A stretch of DNA of 64,000 bases. It comes from SSSZ01 sp036732025 (lineage in GTDB: Bacteria; Pseudomonadota; Gammaproteobacteria; Burkholderiales; Rhodocyclaceae). Position numbers and translations under genes: made by a program. Below the pieces are notes generated by a model. It worked only from the letters and a program-made list of their open reading frames with translations. It was not told where the DNA came from and did no database searches. The stretch covers positions 46,855-110,854 of the forward strand of contig DAINDE010000006.1 of the NCBI GenBank assembly GCA_036732025.1. Direction: 5' to 3'. Below, in pieces: positions 9,460-17,574 of this stretch; within the stretch, counting starts at the first letter, position 1, and every line of letters begins with the position of its first letter.

Positions 9460-10029
9460 TCAATGCGCCAGGGGCCAGCGCCCCAGCGTCTCGTAGGCCG
9501 CGCCGGCCGCCGACAGGCGGGAGCGCAGCAGGACGAATTCGTGACAGGTCCATCGTACCGCGGGCAGGTCGGGCAGGGCCAGCGGGTTTTCCCGGACCTT
9601 GCGCACCAGGGTGACATGGGGGACGAAGGGCCGGCTGCCGCCATCCACCCGGGCGCCGACGGCCTGGAGTTCGCCCACCAGGCGGCGGACCAGACCGGCA
9701 AGGGCCGGCTCGTTGCCGCTGCAGCCGGCCCACAGGATGCGATTGTGGCGCCAGTACCCGAGGCGGTCGAGGGTGAAGGCGAAGGCCGGTGCGACGACGC
9801 GGCCCGCCGCCTCGTTCAGGGCAGGCAGCCGGTCGAGGGGGACATCGCCGAGGAAGGCCAGGGTCAGGTGCTGGGTTTCCCGGCGGGTGGCGTTGCCGCC
9901 GAAGCGGGAGGCGCCCTCCCGGGCAACCCGGTCGAGTACGTCGAGGGCCGCATCATCCGGCCACAGGGCGAAGAACACCCGCGCCGCCTGCGGCCGGTTC
10001 GGTCCGTTCGGCCGGCCGTCAGGCCGCAT
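9460..10029 (-). CDS. thpR: RNA 2',3'-cyclic phosphodiesterase (2H family)
   Basis: 189-aa 2H phosphoesterase (LigT/ThpR) that opens 2',3'-cyclic phosphates on RNA. Both catalytic tetrapeptides are visible: HLTL (in TQHLTLAFLGDVP) and HVTL (in FVPHVTLVRKV). The start at 10029 overlaps the end of ispF by 11 nt; the frame is open further upstream but reads antisense to the ispF domain, so it was not used. Third gene of the ispD-ispF-thpR operon; its link to isoprenoid synthesis is probably only genomic. Confidence 0.88.
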   Translation of the reverse strand: MRPDGRPNGPNRPQAARVFFALWPDDAALDVLDRVAREGASRFGGNATRRETQHLTLAFLGDVPLDRLPALNEAAGRVVAPAFAFTLDRLGYWRHNRILWAGCSGNEPALAGLVRRLVGELQAVGARVDGGSRPFVPHVTLVRKVRENPLALPDLPAVRWTCHEFVLLRSRLSAAGAAYETLGRWPLAH

Positions 10030-10501
10030 GCTCCACCAGCACCACCGCCTGGGCCTCGATGGCCTCGCCCCGGCCCAGGTAGCCCAGCTTCTCGTTGGTC
10101 TTGCCCTTGACGTTGACGCAGTCGGCGGCAATGCCCAGGTCGGCGGCGATGCAGGCCACCATGGCCGGCACGTGGGGGGCGAGTTTCGGCTGCTGGGCGA
10201 TGACGGTGGCGTCCACATTCACCGGCCGCCATCCCTTCGCCGCCGCCAGGGCCACCGCCGCCCGCAGCAGGACGCGGCTGTCGGCGCCCCGGTAGCGGGG
10301 ATCGGTATCGGGAAAATGGCGGCCGATGTCGCCCAGGGCGCAGGCGCCGAGGATGGCGTCGGTGATGGCGTGCAGCAGGGCGTCCGCGTCGGAATGGCCG
10401 AGGAGGCCCTTGTCATGGGGGATGGCCACCCCGCCCAGGATCAGCTTCCTGCCCGCCACCAGTTGATGGACGTCGTAACCCTGCCCCACGCGCAGTTTCA
10501 T
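10019..10501 (-). CDS. ispF: 2-C-methyl-D-erythritol 2,4-cyclodiphosphate synthase
   Basis: MEP-pathway enzyme converting CDP-ME-2-phosphate to the cyclic diphosphate. 160 aa, standard length. Metal ligands are visible in GYDVHQL and the GHSDADALLHAITDA and DIGRHFPDTDP motifs are intact, as is VNVKGKTNEKLGYLGRGE. Its ATG overlaps the ispD stop (ATGA), consistent with the common ispD-ispF pairing. Confidence 0.96.
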   Translation of the reverse strand: MKLRVGQGYDVHQLVAGRKLILGGVAIPHDKGLLGHSDADALLHAITDAILGACALGDIGRHFPDTDPRYRGADSRVLLRAAVALAAAKGWRPVNVDATVIAQQPKLAPHVPAMVACIAADLGIAADCVNVKGKTNEKLGYLGRGEAIEAQAVVLVEHAA

Positions 10502-11184
10502 CGTTGCCCCCGCAGAATCCATTCGGCCACGCCCAGGTCGGCCGGATAGGTGACTTTCAGATTGGTGGTGGCGCTCTTCACCAGCTTCGGCCGCAGCCCC
10601 AGGGCCTCGATGGCGCCGGCCTCGTCGGTGACGTCGGGAAAGCGGGCCAGGGCTTCCCGCAGCACGCCGTAGCGGAACATCTGGGGAGTCTGGGCCTGCC
10701 ACAGGCCGTCCCGGGGTTCGGTGCCGGCGACCCGCCGGGCGCCGTCGGCCCGCTTCAGGGTGTCGGCCACCGGCACGGCCAGGAGTCCGCCCACCGCGTC
10801 ATCGGCCAGTTCGCCCACCAGGGCAGCCAGGAGGGGTTGGCTGATGCAGGGCCGGGCGGCGTCGTGCACCAGGACCCAATCGTCGTCGGCCGCCGCCATG
10901 GCCGCCGCCTGCAGGCCGTTGGCGACGCTGGCGGCCCGGCTGGCACCGCCGCAGCGGACCGTTTCCAGCTTGGGGCCAAGTTCGCTCCAGTCGTAGCGGC
11001 GCCACCAGTCGTCCCCGGGCGAGAGCACCACCCACACCCGATCGATGGCGGGGCAGGCGCAGAGGGCGGCCAGGGTGTGGTAGAGAAGCGGCCGGCCGAG
11101 GAGCGGCAGGTACTGCTTGGGCTTCTCGGCGCCGAAGCGGGAACCGCTGCCGGCGGCGGGGACGATTGCGAAATGGCGTGGCAT
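10498..11184 (-). CDS. ispD: 2-C-methyl-D-erythritol 4-phosphate cytidylyltransferase
   Basis: MEP-pathway enzyme that couples CTP with MEP. 228 aa with the nucleotidyltransferase signature IVPAAGSGSRFGAEKPKQYL at the N-terminus and VLVHDAARPCIS near residue 105. Starts at 11184, divergent from the MgtC/DUF4010 gene with only 42 nt between start codons. Confidence 0.96.
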   Translation of the reverse strand: MPRHFAIVPAAGSGSRFGAEKPKQYLPLLGRPLLYHTLAALCACPAIDRVWVVLSPGDDWWRRYDWSELGPKLETVRCGGASRAASVANGLQAAAMAAADDDWVLVHDAARPCISQPLLAALVGELADDAVGGLLAVPVADTLKRADGARRVAGTEPRDGLWQAQTPQMFRYGVLREALARFPDVTDEAGAIEALGLRPKLVKSATTNLKVTYPADLGVAEWILRGQR

Positions 11185-11226
11185 GGCTTAATTTTAAAGC
11201 AGAACCGCACAAACACAGGATTTGCG

Positions 11227-12483
11227 ATGACCTTCGTCGTTCCCGAGCTGGCCGGTCCGGTCCAGGCTTTCGCCACCGCCCTCGGCATCGGGCTTCTCGT
11301 CGGCCTGGAACGGGAGCGGCGTCCGGATTCGGCGGCGGGGTTGCGCACCTTCGCCCTGGTGGCCATGCTCGGCTGCCTGTTCGCCCTGTTGAGCGAAAAG
11401 ACGGGGAGTTCCTGGCTGCTGGCAGTCGGCCTGGTGGTCATCGCCGCCGCCATGGTGGCCTCCAACTTCTCGGCTGTCCAGGAAGAACAGTACCGGGGCT
11501 TCACTTCGGAGGCGGCCGTCATCGTCTGCTACGGCCTGGGCGCCGCCGTCTGGTACGGCTACGACACCCTGGCGGTGATGCTGGCCATCACCACCACCAT
11601 CCTCCTCTATTTCAAGGCCCAGCTCCGCCACATCAGCGACAGCCTGACGCCCCGGGACCTCAACTCCATCCTGCAGTTCGCCGTCCTCTCCCTGGTGGTG
11701 CTGCCCATCCTTCCCAACCAGGACTACGGCCCCTATCAGGCCTTCAATCCACGCCAGGTGTGGTGGATGGTGGTGCTCATCTCCGGGCTGGCCCTGGCCG
11801 GCTACATGGCCCTGCGCATCATCGGCGCCCGCCACGGCGCGGCGGTGCTCGGCATCTTCGGCGGCCTGGCCTCGAGCACCGCCACCACCATGATGTTTTC
11901 CCGCCATGCCGCCGAGCACGCCGACCTCATCCGCATGTCGGCCATCGTCATCCTCATCGCCAACCTGATGGTGATGCTGCGCATCGGCGTCGTCGCCGCC
12001 GTCGTCGCGCCCCAGCTCCTGGTGCCCATGGCGACAGTGCTGGCCTGCGGCATCCTGCCCGGCCTCGCCGTCACCGTCCTCGGCTGGCGCGCCCTGGCCG
12101 GGGCCGGGGAGCTGCCCATGCCGGAAGTCTCCAACCCGACCGAGTTGAAGACCGCCCTCTCCTTCGGGCTGCTCTACGGTGTCGTACTCCTCGCTTCCGC
12201 CTGGCTGCAGGATGCCGCCGGCAGCGGCGGCCTCTTCGCGGTGGCGCTCGCTTCCGGCCTCACCGACGCCGACGCCTCGGTCCTTTCCTCCCTGCGCCTC
12301 TTCAACCTGGAAAAGGTCGCCGCGGCACCGGCGGTCATCGCCGTCACCCTCGCCCTGGGCGCCAACCTGCTGTTCAAGATCGGCCTGGTACTGAGCATCG
12401 GTGGCAGCGCCCTGACCCGCCATGCCTTGCCCGGCCTGGTGGTCATCGGCCTGGGCCTGGGCGCCGGCCTGCTGTTCATCTGA
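11227..12483 (+). CDS. MgtC/SapB-DUF4010 family membrane protein
   Basis: 418-aa polytopic membrane protein. The N-terminal ~140 residues form an MgtC/SapB-like domain (GIGLLVGLERERR, GLRTFALVAMLGC), and the remainder matches DUF4010 (LPILPNQDYGPYQAFNPRQVWWMVVLISGL; GGLASSTATTMMFSR; ASGLTDADASVLS). About a dozen hydrophobic segments. The two-domain arrangement is common but its transport substrate is unknown. The ATG at 11227 was chosen because upstream in-frame sequence overlaps ispD antisense. Confidence 0.85.
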   Translation: MTFVVPELAGPVQAFATALGIGLLVGLERERRPDSAAGLRTFALVAMLGCLFALLSEKTGSSWLLAVGLVVIAAAMVASNFSAVQEEQYRGFTSEAAVIVCYGLGAAVWYGYDTLAVMLAITTTILLYFKAQLRHISDSLTPRDLNSILQFAVLSLVVLPILPNQDYGPYQAFNPRQVWWMVVLISGLALAGYMALRIIGARHGAAVLGIFGGLASSTATTMMFSRHAAEHADLIRMSAIVILIANLMVMLRIGVVAAVVAPQLLVPMATVLACGILPGLAVTVLGWRALAGAGELPMPEVSNPTELKTALSFGLLYGVVLLASAWLQDAAGSGGLFAVALASGLTDADASVLSSLRLFNLEKVAAAPAVIAVTLALGANLLFKIGLVLSIGGSALTRHALPGLVVIGLGLGAGLLFI

Positions 12484-12493
12484 GGAGTCGATC

Positions 12494-13303
12494 ATGGCTC
12501 ATGCCGTCCGTCCCCCCGCCGTCGCCGGCGCCTTCTATCCCGGCGACGCCCGTATCCTAGCCGCCGACCTGCGGCAGATGCTCGCCGACGTCCCTCCTGC
12601 CCCCGGCCGCCAGCCCAAGGCCGTCATCGCCCCCCACGCCGGCTACATCTATTCCGGCCCGACGGCGGCAGCGGTCTATGCCCGCCTGGCGCCGTGGAAG
12701 GACGTGGTCACCCGCGTCATCCTCCTCGGCCCCACCCACCGGGTGCCGGTGCGGGGCCTGGCGGCGCCCGCCGCCGACGCCTTCGCCACCCCCCTCGGCA
12801 CCGTGGCCATCGACCGGGCCGCCCTGGCCTCCCTTGCCGACCTGCCCCAGGTGGTGGTGAGCGATGCCGCCCACGCCCCCGAACACTCCCTGGAAGTGCA
12901 TCTGCCCTTCCTGCAGGCCGTCCTCGGCGATTTCACCCTGGTCCCCCTGGCGGTGGGCCATGCGCCGGCCACGGCCGTGGCCGAGGTGCTGGAGCGCCTG
13001 TGGGGCGGGCCGGAGACGCTCGTCGTGATCAGCTCCGACCTCTCGCACTTCCTCCCCTACGCCGCCGCCCGGGAGGTGGACGACGCCACCTGCCGGCGCA
13101 TCCTGCATCTGGACACCGACATCGCGCCCGACGAAGCCTGTGGCGCCTATCCCATAAACGGCCTCCTGCTGGCCGCCCGCCGCCACGGCCTGCGCCCCCT
13201 GCTGGTGGACCATTGCAACTCCGGCGACACCGCCGGCGACAAGTCCCGGGTGGTGGGTTACGGCGCCTTCGCCTTCTACGAGCCGGAGGCCGGCCATGGC
13301 TGA
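12494..13303 (+). CDS. amrB: AmmeMemoRadiSam system protein B (MEMO1 family)
   Basis: 269-aa MEMO1-fold protein related to LigB-type non-heme iron dioxygenases. Conserved elements seen: AVAGAFYPGD, IAPHAGYIYSG, LLGPTHRVPVRG, APEHSLEVHLPFLQ, SSDLSHFLPY and HCNSGDTAGD, which supply the His/Cys/Asp pocket residues. Start ATG 12494 follows the previous stop by 10 nt with GAGGAG overlapping that stop. First gene of the three-gene AmmeMemoRadiSam operon; biochemical role in bacteria is not established. Confidence 0.9.
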   Translation: MAHAVRPPAVAGAFYPGDARILAADLRQMLADVPPAPGRQPKAVIAPHAGYIYSGPTAAAVYARLAPWKDVVTRVILLGPTHRVPVRGLAAPAADAFATPLGTVAIDRAALASLADLPQVVVSDAAHAPEHSLEVHLPFLQAVLGDFTLVPLAVGHAPATAVAEVLERLWGGPETLVVISSDLSHFLPYAAAREVDDATCRRILHLDTDIAPDEACGAYPINGLLLAARRHGLRPLLVDHCNSGDTAGDKSRVVGYGAFAFYEPEAGHG

Positions 13304-13844
13304 CCTCGGCGCGACGCTCCTCCGGCTGGCCCGCAACGCCATCGCCGCCCGTTTCGGCGCAGCCCGGGCCGCCGTCGACGATATGCCGGAACTGCGTCGG
13401 CCCGGGGCGACCTTCGTCACCCTCACCCAAGGCGGCGAGCTGCGCGGCTGCATCGGCAGCCTGGAAGCCCACCAGCCCCTCATCGACGATGTCCAGGACA
13501 ACGCCTGCAGCGCCGCCTTCCGCGACCCGCGCTTCGCTCCGTTGCGGGAGGACGAACTGGCCCGGACCCGGGTCGAGGTATCGCTGCTGACGGCGCCGCA
13601 GTCCTTCCCGGTGGAGGACGAGGCCGATGCCCGCGCCCGCCTGCGCCCAGGCGTCGACGGCGTCATCTTCAGCGCCCGGGGCCGCCGGGCCACCTTTCTG
13701 CCCCAGGTGTGGGAGCAACTGCCCGACCCCGGCCAGTTCCTCGCCCGCCTGCGGCAGAAGGCCGGCCTGCCGGCGGACTACTGGGGACCCGATGTACGTC
13801 TGGAAACCTATCAGGTACGGAAATGGAAGGAGGAACCGCCATGA
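13296..13844 (+). CDS. amrA: AmmeMemoRadiSam system protein A (AMMECR1 family)
   Basis: 182-aa AMMECR1-domain protein. The diagnostic motif LRGCIGSLEAHQPL is present near residue 50, followed by DPRFAPLREDEL and the conserved C-terminal LPQVWEQLPDPGQFLARLRQKAGLP. Overlaps the MEMO gene by 8 nt and the radical-SAM gene by ATGA. Function unknown in bacteria; it co-occurs with the MEMO and radical-SAM partners. Confidence 0.92.
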   Translation: MADLGATLLRLARNAIAARFGAARAAVDDMPELRRPGATFVTLTQGGELRGCIGSLEAHQPLIDDVQDNACSAAFRDPRFAPLREDELARTRVEVSLLTAPQSFPVEDEADARARLRPGVDGVIFSARGRRATFLPQVWEQLPDPGQFLARLRQKAGLPADYWGPDVRLETYQVRKWKEEPP

Positions 13845-14935
13845 ACGTCCCGGAAACCAGCCACCCCGGCCGCTGGTGGCATGCGTTGGACGGTGGTCGC
13901 ATCCAATGCGACCTCTGCCCCCGCGATTGCAAGCTGCACGAAGGCCAGCGCGGCGCCTGCTTCGTGCGCAAGATGGAGAACGGCGCCATGGTGCTCACCA
14001 CCTACGGCCGTTCCTCCGGCTTCTGCATCGACCCCGTGGAGAAGAAGCCCCTCAACCACTTCTACCCGGGCTCCAGCATCCTTTCCTTCGGCACCGCCGG
14101 CTGCAACCTGGCCTGCAAGTTCTGCCAGAACTGGGACATTTCCAAGTCCAAGGACATGGACCGCCTCATGGACGCCGCCTCCCCCGCCGCCATCGCCGCC
14201 GCCGCCCGCCGCCACGGGGCGGACTCGGTGGCCTACACTTACAACGACCCGGTGATCTTCGCCGAATACGCCATCGACACGGCGCTCGCCTGCCGCGAAC
14301 AGGGCATCCGCAACGTGGCGGTCACTGCCGGCTACATCCACGCCGAACCGGCCCGGGAGTTCTTCGCCGTCATGGATGCCGCCAACGTGGACCTCAAGGC
14401 CTTCACCGACGAGTTCTACTGGAAGCTCTGCGTCGGCCACCTGCAGCCGGTCCTCGACACCCTGGCCTACATCCACCACGAAACCGGCTGCTGGCTGGAG
14501 ATCACCACCCTTCTCATCCCCGGCCACAACGATTCGCCGGCCGAGATCAAGGAACTTGCCGACTGGATGATGAAAGAACTGGGGCCGGAGGTGCCGCTCC
14601 ATTTCACCGCCTTCCACCCGGACTGGAAGATGGCGGACCTGCCCCCGACGCCTCCCGCCACCCTCACCCGGGCCCGCAGGATCGCCCTCGATGCCGGCCT
14701 GCACTACGTCTATACCGGCAATGTCCATGACGCCGAGGGCGGCACCACCTTCTGCCCGGCCTGCCACGCCGCCCTCATCGTGCGCGACTGGTACGACATC
14801 CGCCGCTACGAACTGACGGCGGAAGGCCGCTGCCCCCACTGCCAGGCCGCCGTCGCCGGCCGCTTCGGCAAGGAACTTGGCCGCGGCGGGCGGGCCTTCG
14901 GACCGCGCCGTGTTCCGGTACACTTGGGCGCATGA
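13841..14935 (+). CDS. amrS: AmmeMemoRadiSam system radical SAM enzyme
   Basis: 364-aa radical SAM protein. The cluster-binding motif CNLACKFC lies at about residues 89-96 in the context GTAGCNLACKFCQNWDISKS. An N-terminal CDLCPRDC pair and a C-terminal CPAC...CPHC pair (residues ~307-335) may bind zinc or a second cluster. The family is related to pyruvate-formate-lyase activases. The ATG at 13841 has a strong GGAGG 6-7 nt upstream inside amrA; the frame is open further upstream but is not conserved. The substrate is unknown. Confidence 0.92.
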   Translation: MNVPETSHPGRWWHALDGGRIQCDLCPRDCKLHEGQRGACFVRKMENGAMVLTTYGRSSGFCIDPVEKKPLNHFYPGSSILSFGTAGCNLACKFCQNWDISKSKDMDRLMDAASPAAIAAAARRHGADSVAYTYNDPVIFAEYAIDTALACREQGIRNVAVTAGYIHAEPAREFFAVMDAANVDLKAFTDEFYWKLCVGHLQPVLDTLAYIHHETGCWLEITTLLIPGHNDSPAEIKELADWMMKELGPEVPLHFTAFHPDWKMADLPPTPPATLTRARRIALDAGLHYVYTGNVHDAEGGTTFCPACHAALIVRDWYDIRRYELTAEGRCPHCQAAVAGRFGKELGRGGRAFGPRRVPVHLGA

Positions 14936-15537
14936 GACGCGCCCTGACCCTGGCGACACACCACGGGCCCCTGCCCTGCACTCTGGCCGTTCCCGAGGCC
15001 CCGGCGGGTGTCGTCCTGCTGGCCGAAGTTCCCGGCGACCCGCGCCGCGGCCTCCTGGAAGAAACCCTGCTGCACCGGGGGCTGGCGGTGCTCGCCCCGG
15101 TACTCCTGTCCCCCCGGGAACAACATTTCCCCGACAGGGTGCATAACGTCCCCCTCCTGACGGAACGCATCCTGCATGCCCTGGAATTCGCAGACCGGGA
15201 CGGCGATACCGCCGGCTTGCCGGCGGGGCTCTACGCCACCGCCCCCCTGGCGCCGGCCGCCATCCGCGCCGCCGCCCGGCGGGACGCCCTGGTGGCTGCC
15301 GTCGCCTGCCACGGCGGCATCATCGACCTGGCCGGGCTGCAATACCTGGAGCTGCTGACGGCGCCGCTGCTGATGGTCTTTGCCGCCGACGACGAGCACG
15401 GCCCGGCCACCTTCCGGCGCGCCGCGCCCCACCTGGGCGGCCCCTGGGAAACCCTCACCCTCGCAGCCGGCGGCAGCGATGCCGCGGCCGTCGTCGACTG
15501 GCTGGCCAGCCGGGTCGCGGCCCGTCCGCGCCGCTGA
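14932..15537 (+). CDS. Degenerate alpha/beta-hydrolase (dienelactone-hydrolase-like)
   Basis: 201-aa protein resembling the alpha/beta hydrolases often fused to phosphoribosyltransferases. The fold landmarks GVVLLAEVPGDPR, RGLAVLAPVLL and APLLMVFAADDE are recognisable. However, the nucleophile elbow, usually GASTG in this family, reads YATAP (near residue 100), and the following strand gives CHGGIIDLAG. Thus the serine nucleophile and flanking glycines are missing, and catalysis by the usual triad is unlikely. Coupled to the radical-SAM gene by ATGA overlap, so it is a probable fourth member of that operon. Confidence 0.65.
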   Translation: MRRALTLATHHGPLPCTLAVPEAPAGVVLLAEVPGDPRRGLLEETLLHRGLAVLAPVLLSPREQHFPDRVHNVPLLTERILHALEFADRDGDTAGLPAGLYATAPLAPAAIRAAARRDALVAAVACHGGIIDLAGLQYLELLTAPLLMVFAADDEHGPATFRRAAPHLGGPWETLTLAAGGSDAAAVVDWLASRVAARPRR

Positions 15538-15551
15538 CGGCTGTCAGGCCG

Positions 15552-16322
15552 TCAAACGGCCATGCCCATGGGCTGGACGTTGTCCTGGCTGCCCACCAGG
15601 CGCTCGATGATGGCCTTCACCCGCCCCATGGCCTCCTGCAGCACGTGCTCAAGGCTTTCGAAGTGGATGCCGGTGGCGCTGCTGCCACGGCCGGCGGCAT
15701 GGTTGGCGACGACGTTGATGGCGGCGTAGGGCAGCCCCAGTTCCCGGGCCAGGGCGGCTTCCGGCATGCCGGTCATGCCCACCACGTCGGCACCGTCCCG
15801 CTCCAGGCGATTGATTTCCGCCGCCGTCTCCAGGCGGGGGCCCTGGGTGGCGGCATAGACGGCGTCGTCCTTGAGGGCCACGCCGACGGCCATGGCCGCC
15901 GCGGCGATGCGGGCGCGCAGGCCGGCGTCGTAGGGCTCGGTGAAATCGATGTGGGTTACCGGCGTGGTGCCGCCGTCGAAGAAGGTCGATTTGCGGCCCC
16001 AGGTGTAGTCGAGGATCTGGCTGGGCAGGACGATGTCCCCCGGCTGTAGGTCGGCCCGGATGCCGCCGACGGAGGCGACGGAGATGACCCCGGTGGCCTG
16101 GTGGTGATGGATCGCCCACAGGTTGGCGCGGTAATTCACCACGTGGGGCGGAATGGTGTGCCCGTAGCCGTGCCGGGGCAGGAACATGGCCGGCCGCCCG
16201 GCGATCTCGCCGAAGACGATGGCGCCGGAAGGTTCGCCATAGGGGGTGCGCACCACCTCGCGGTGGGAAACGTCGAGGTTGGACAGGGTGGTGAGGCCGC
16301 TGCCGCCGATGATTGCCAACAT
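15552..16322 (-). CDS. mtiP: S-methyl-5'-thioinosine phosphorylase (MTAP family)
   Basis: 256-aa purine nucleoside phosphorylase of the MTAP/PNP II family, releasing hypoxanthine and 5-methylthioribose-1-phosphate from methylthioinosine. Motifs: IIGGSGL, phosphate-site LPRHGYGH, HVVNYRAN, TQGPRLETAAEI and GADVVGMTGMPEAALARELGL. Length and sequence resemble the Pseudomonas MTIP. The operon also has hpt, which would recycle the released hypoxanthine; this favours MTIP over true MTAP, but sequence alone does not exclude MTAP. Last gene of the smc operon. Confidence 0.82.
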   Translation of the reverse strand: MLAIIGGSGLTTLSNLDVSHREVVRTPYGEPSGAIVFGEIAGRPAMFLPRHGYGHTIPPHVVNYRANLWAIHHHQATGVISVASVGGIRADLQPGDIVLPSQILDYTWGRKSTFFDGGTTPVTHIDFTEPYDAGLRARIAAAAMAVGVALKDDAVYAATQGPRLETAAEINRLERDGADVVGMTGMPEAALARELGLPYAAINVVANHAAGRGSSATGIHFESLEHVLQEAMGRVKAIIERLVGSQDNVQPMGMAV

Positions 16323-16324
16323 GA

Positions 16325-17029
16325 TCAGGAATTCCTTTCGGCCAGGAGGGAGGCCAGGACGGGGACGACGCTCTTCAGCGCCGGATGGGAGCGGCGCAGT
16401 TGTGCGAACTGGGCGCCGCCTTCTTCGAGTTTGCGGTAAAGGGCCTGGCGCCGCTCAGCGGCGAAAGGCAGCCCCTGGAAAGTCTTGCCGCCATGGTATT
16501 GGACCAGGGTATCGCGGCCGATATCCTTGGCCTGCCAGGGAATGGCCGTGCGGTCGACCAGATGCACGGCGCCCACGCCGGGCAGGGCTGCGGCCAGCTC
16601 CGCCACCGCCCGGTGGGCCTTTTCCCGGTAGGCGGCGACGGCCCGGCCGGCATCGGCCGAGGCGGCGCCGGTGACGTCGGCGGGGGCGCCCATGAGCCAG
16701 CAGACCACTGTCTCCGGGGCGAAGGCGGCGATGGCGGCCCGCAGTTCCGGCGTCGGATCGGCCACGTCGCCCAGGGCCAGGGTAGCCTCGGCGCCGGCGG
16801 GGAGCTTCTCCCGGGTGCGCTCCAGGCAGGCCGGCAGGGTGTCGATGGCGAAAACCGCTTTGCCGGCATGCACCAGGGCGGCGGTGCCGAAGCCGACGCC
16901 GCAGCCGATTTCGAGCACCCGGCGGCCGGGCACCAGGGACGCCATCCAGTCGTAATCGCCCCGGCGGCTATAGGCCAGGCCTTCCGCCTCCCAGTAAGCG
17001 AGGAATTCGCCGCTGTCGGCGCCGCTCAC
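16325..17029 (-). CDS. SAM-dependent methyltransferase
   Basis: 234-aa class I methyltransferase. SAM motif I is VLEIGCGVGFGTAALV (near residue 40) and motif II-like FAIDTLPACLERTREKL follows. The GTG start (17029) overlaps the hpt stop as GTGA; the frame is open upstream but that part is antisense-like read-through of hpt. The C-terminal half (IPWQAKDIGRDTLVQYHGGKTFQGL) is not a motif I recognise, so the substrate is unknown. Lies between hpt and mtiP. Confidence 0.8.
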   Translation of the reverse strand: MSGADSGEFLAYWEAEGLAYSRRGDYDWMASLVPGRRVLEIGCGVGFGTAALVHAGKAVFAIDTLPACLERTREKLPAGAEATLALGDVADPTPELRAAIAAFAPETVVCWLMGAPADVTGAASADAGRAVAAYREKAHRAVAELAAALPGVGAVHLVDRTAIPWQAKDIGRDTLVQYHGGKTFQGLPFAAERRQALYRKLEEGGAQFAQLRRSHPALKSVVPVLASLLAERNS

Positions 17030-17574
17030 GCGCCTTCCTTGAGGGCGTAGATGGCGGGCAGTTGCCGCCAGGCGCCGCGCACATCCATGCCGAAGCCGAA
17101 GACGAAGCGGTCGGGGACGGTGAGGCCGACGAAATCGGCGCGGATCGGCTTGTTCTTGCCGTTTTCCTTTTCCACGAAGACCGCTGTGCGGACTTCCGCG
17201 GCGCCCAGGCGAATGAGGCTGTCCTTGACCGCCGCCAGGGTCACGCCTTCGTCCAGGATGTCGTCCACCACCAGGACGGAACGCCCCTTCACCGGCGTCC
17301 ACGGCGCACTGCGCCAGGACAGCTTGCCGCCCTGGGTGTCCTGGCCGTAGCGGGTGACGTGCAGGTAGTCGAAATCGAGGGGAAAGGCCAGCTTGGGGAG
17401 CAGTTGGCCGGAAAAGATGAGGCCGCCGGTCATGACGCAGAGCACCAGGGGATTCTTTTCCGCCAGGGTGGCCTGGATCTCGCCGGCAACGCGGGCGACC
17501 GCCTCGCACACGGCCTCCGGGGCATGGATGAGTTCGGAACCTGCGAGTATGGCCCGGGCTTCCTGGATTTCCAT
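17026..17574 (-). CDS. hpt: Hypoxanthine-guanine phosphoribosyltransferase
   Basis: 182-aa purine salvage enzyme forming IMP/GMP from PRPP. The PRPP loop VLVVDDILDEGVTL and the FVEKENGKNKP/ADFVGLTVPDRFVFGFGMD motifs are typical of the Hpt/HGPRT family. Its ATG shares one base with the galU stop (TGATG). The adjacent thioinosine phosphorylase can supply hypoxanthine, giving a local purine-salvage module. Confidence 0.92.
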   Translation of the reverse strand: MEIQEARAILAGSELIHAPEAVCEAVARVAGEIQATLAEKNPLVLCVMTGGLIFSGQLLPKLAFPLDFDYLHVTRYGQDTQGGKLSWRSAPWTPVKGRSVLVVDDILDEGVTLAAVKDSLIRLGAAEVRTAVFVEKENGKNKPIRADFVGLTVPDRFVFGFGMDVRGAWRQLPAIYALKEGA

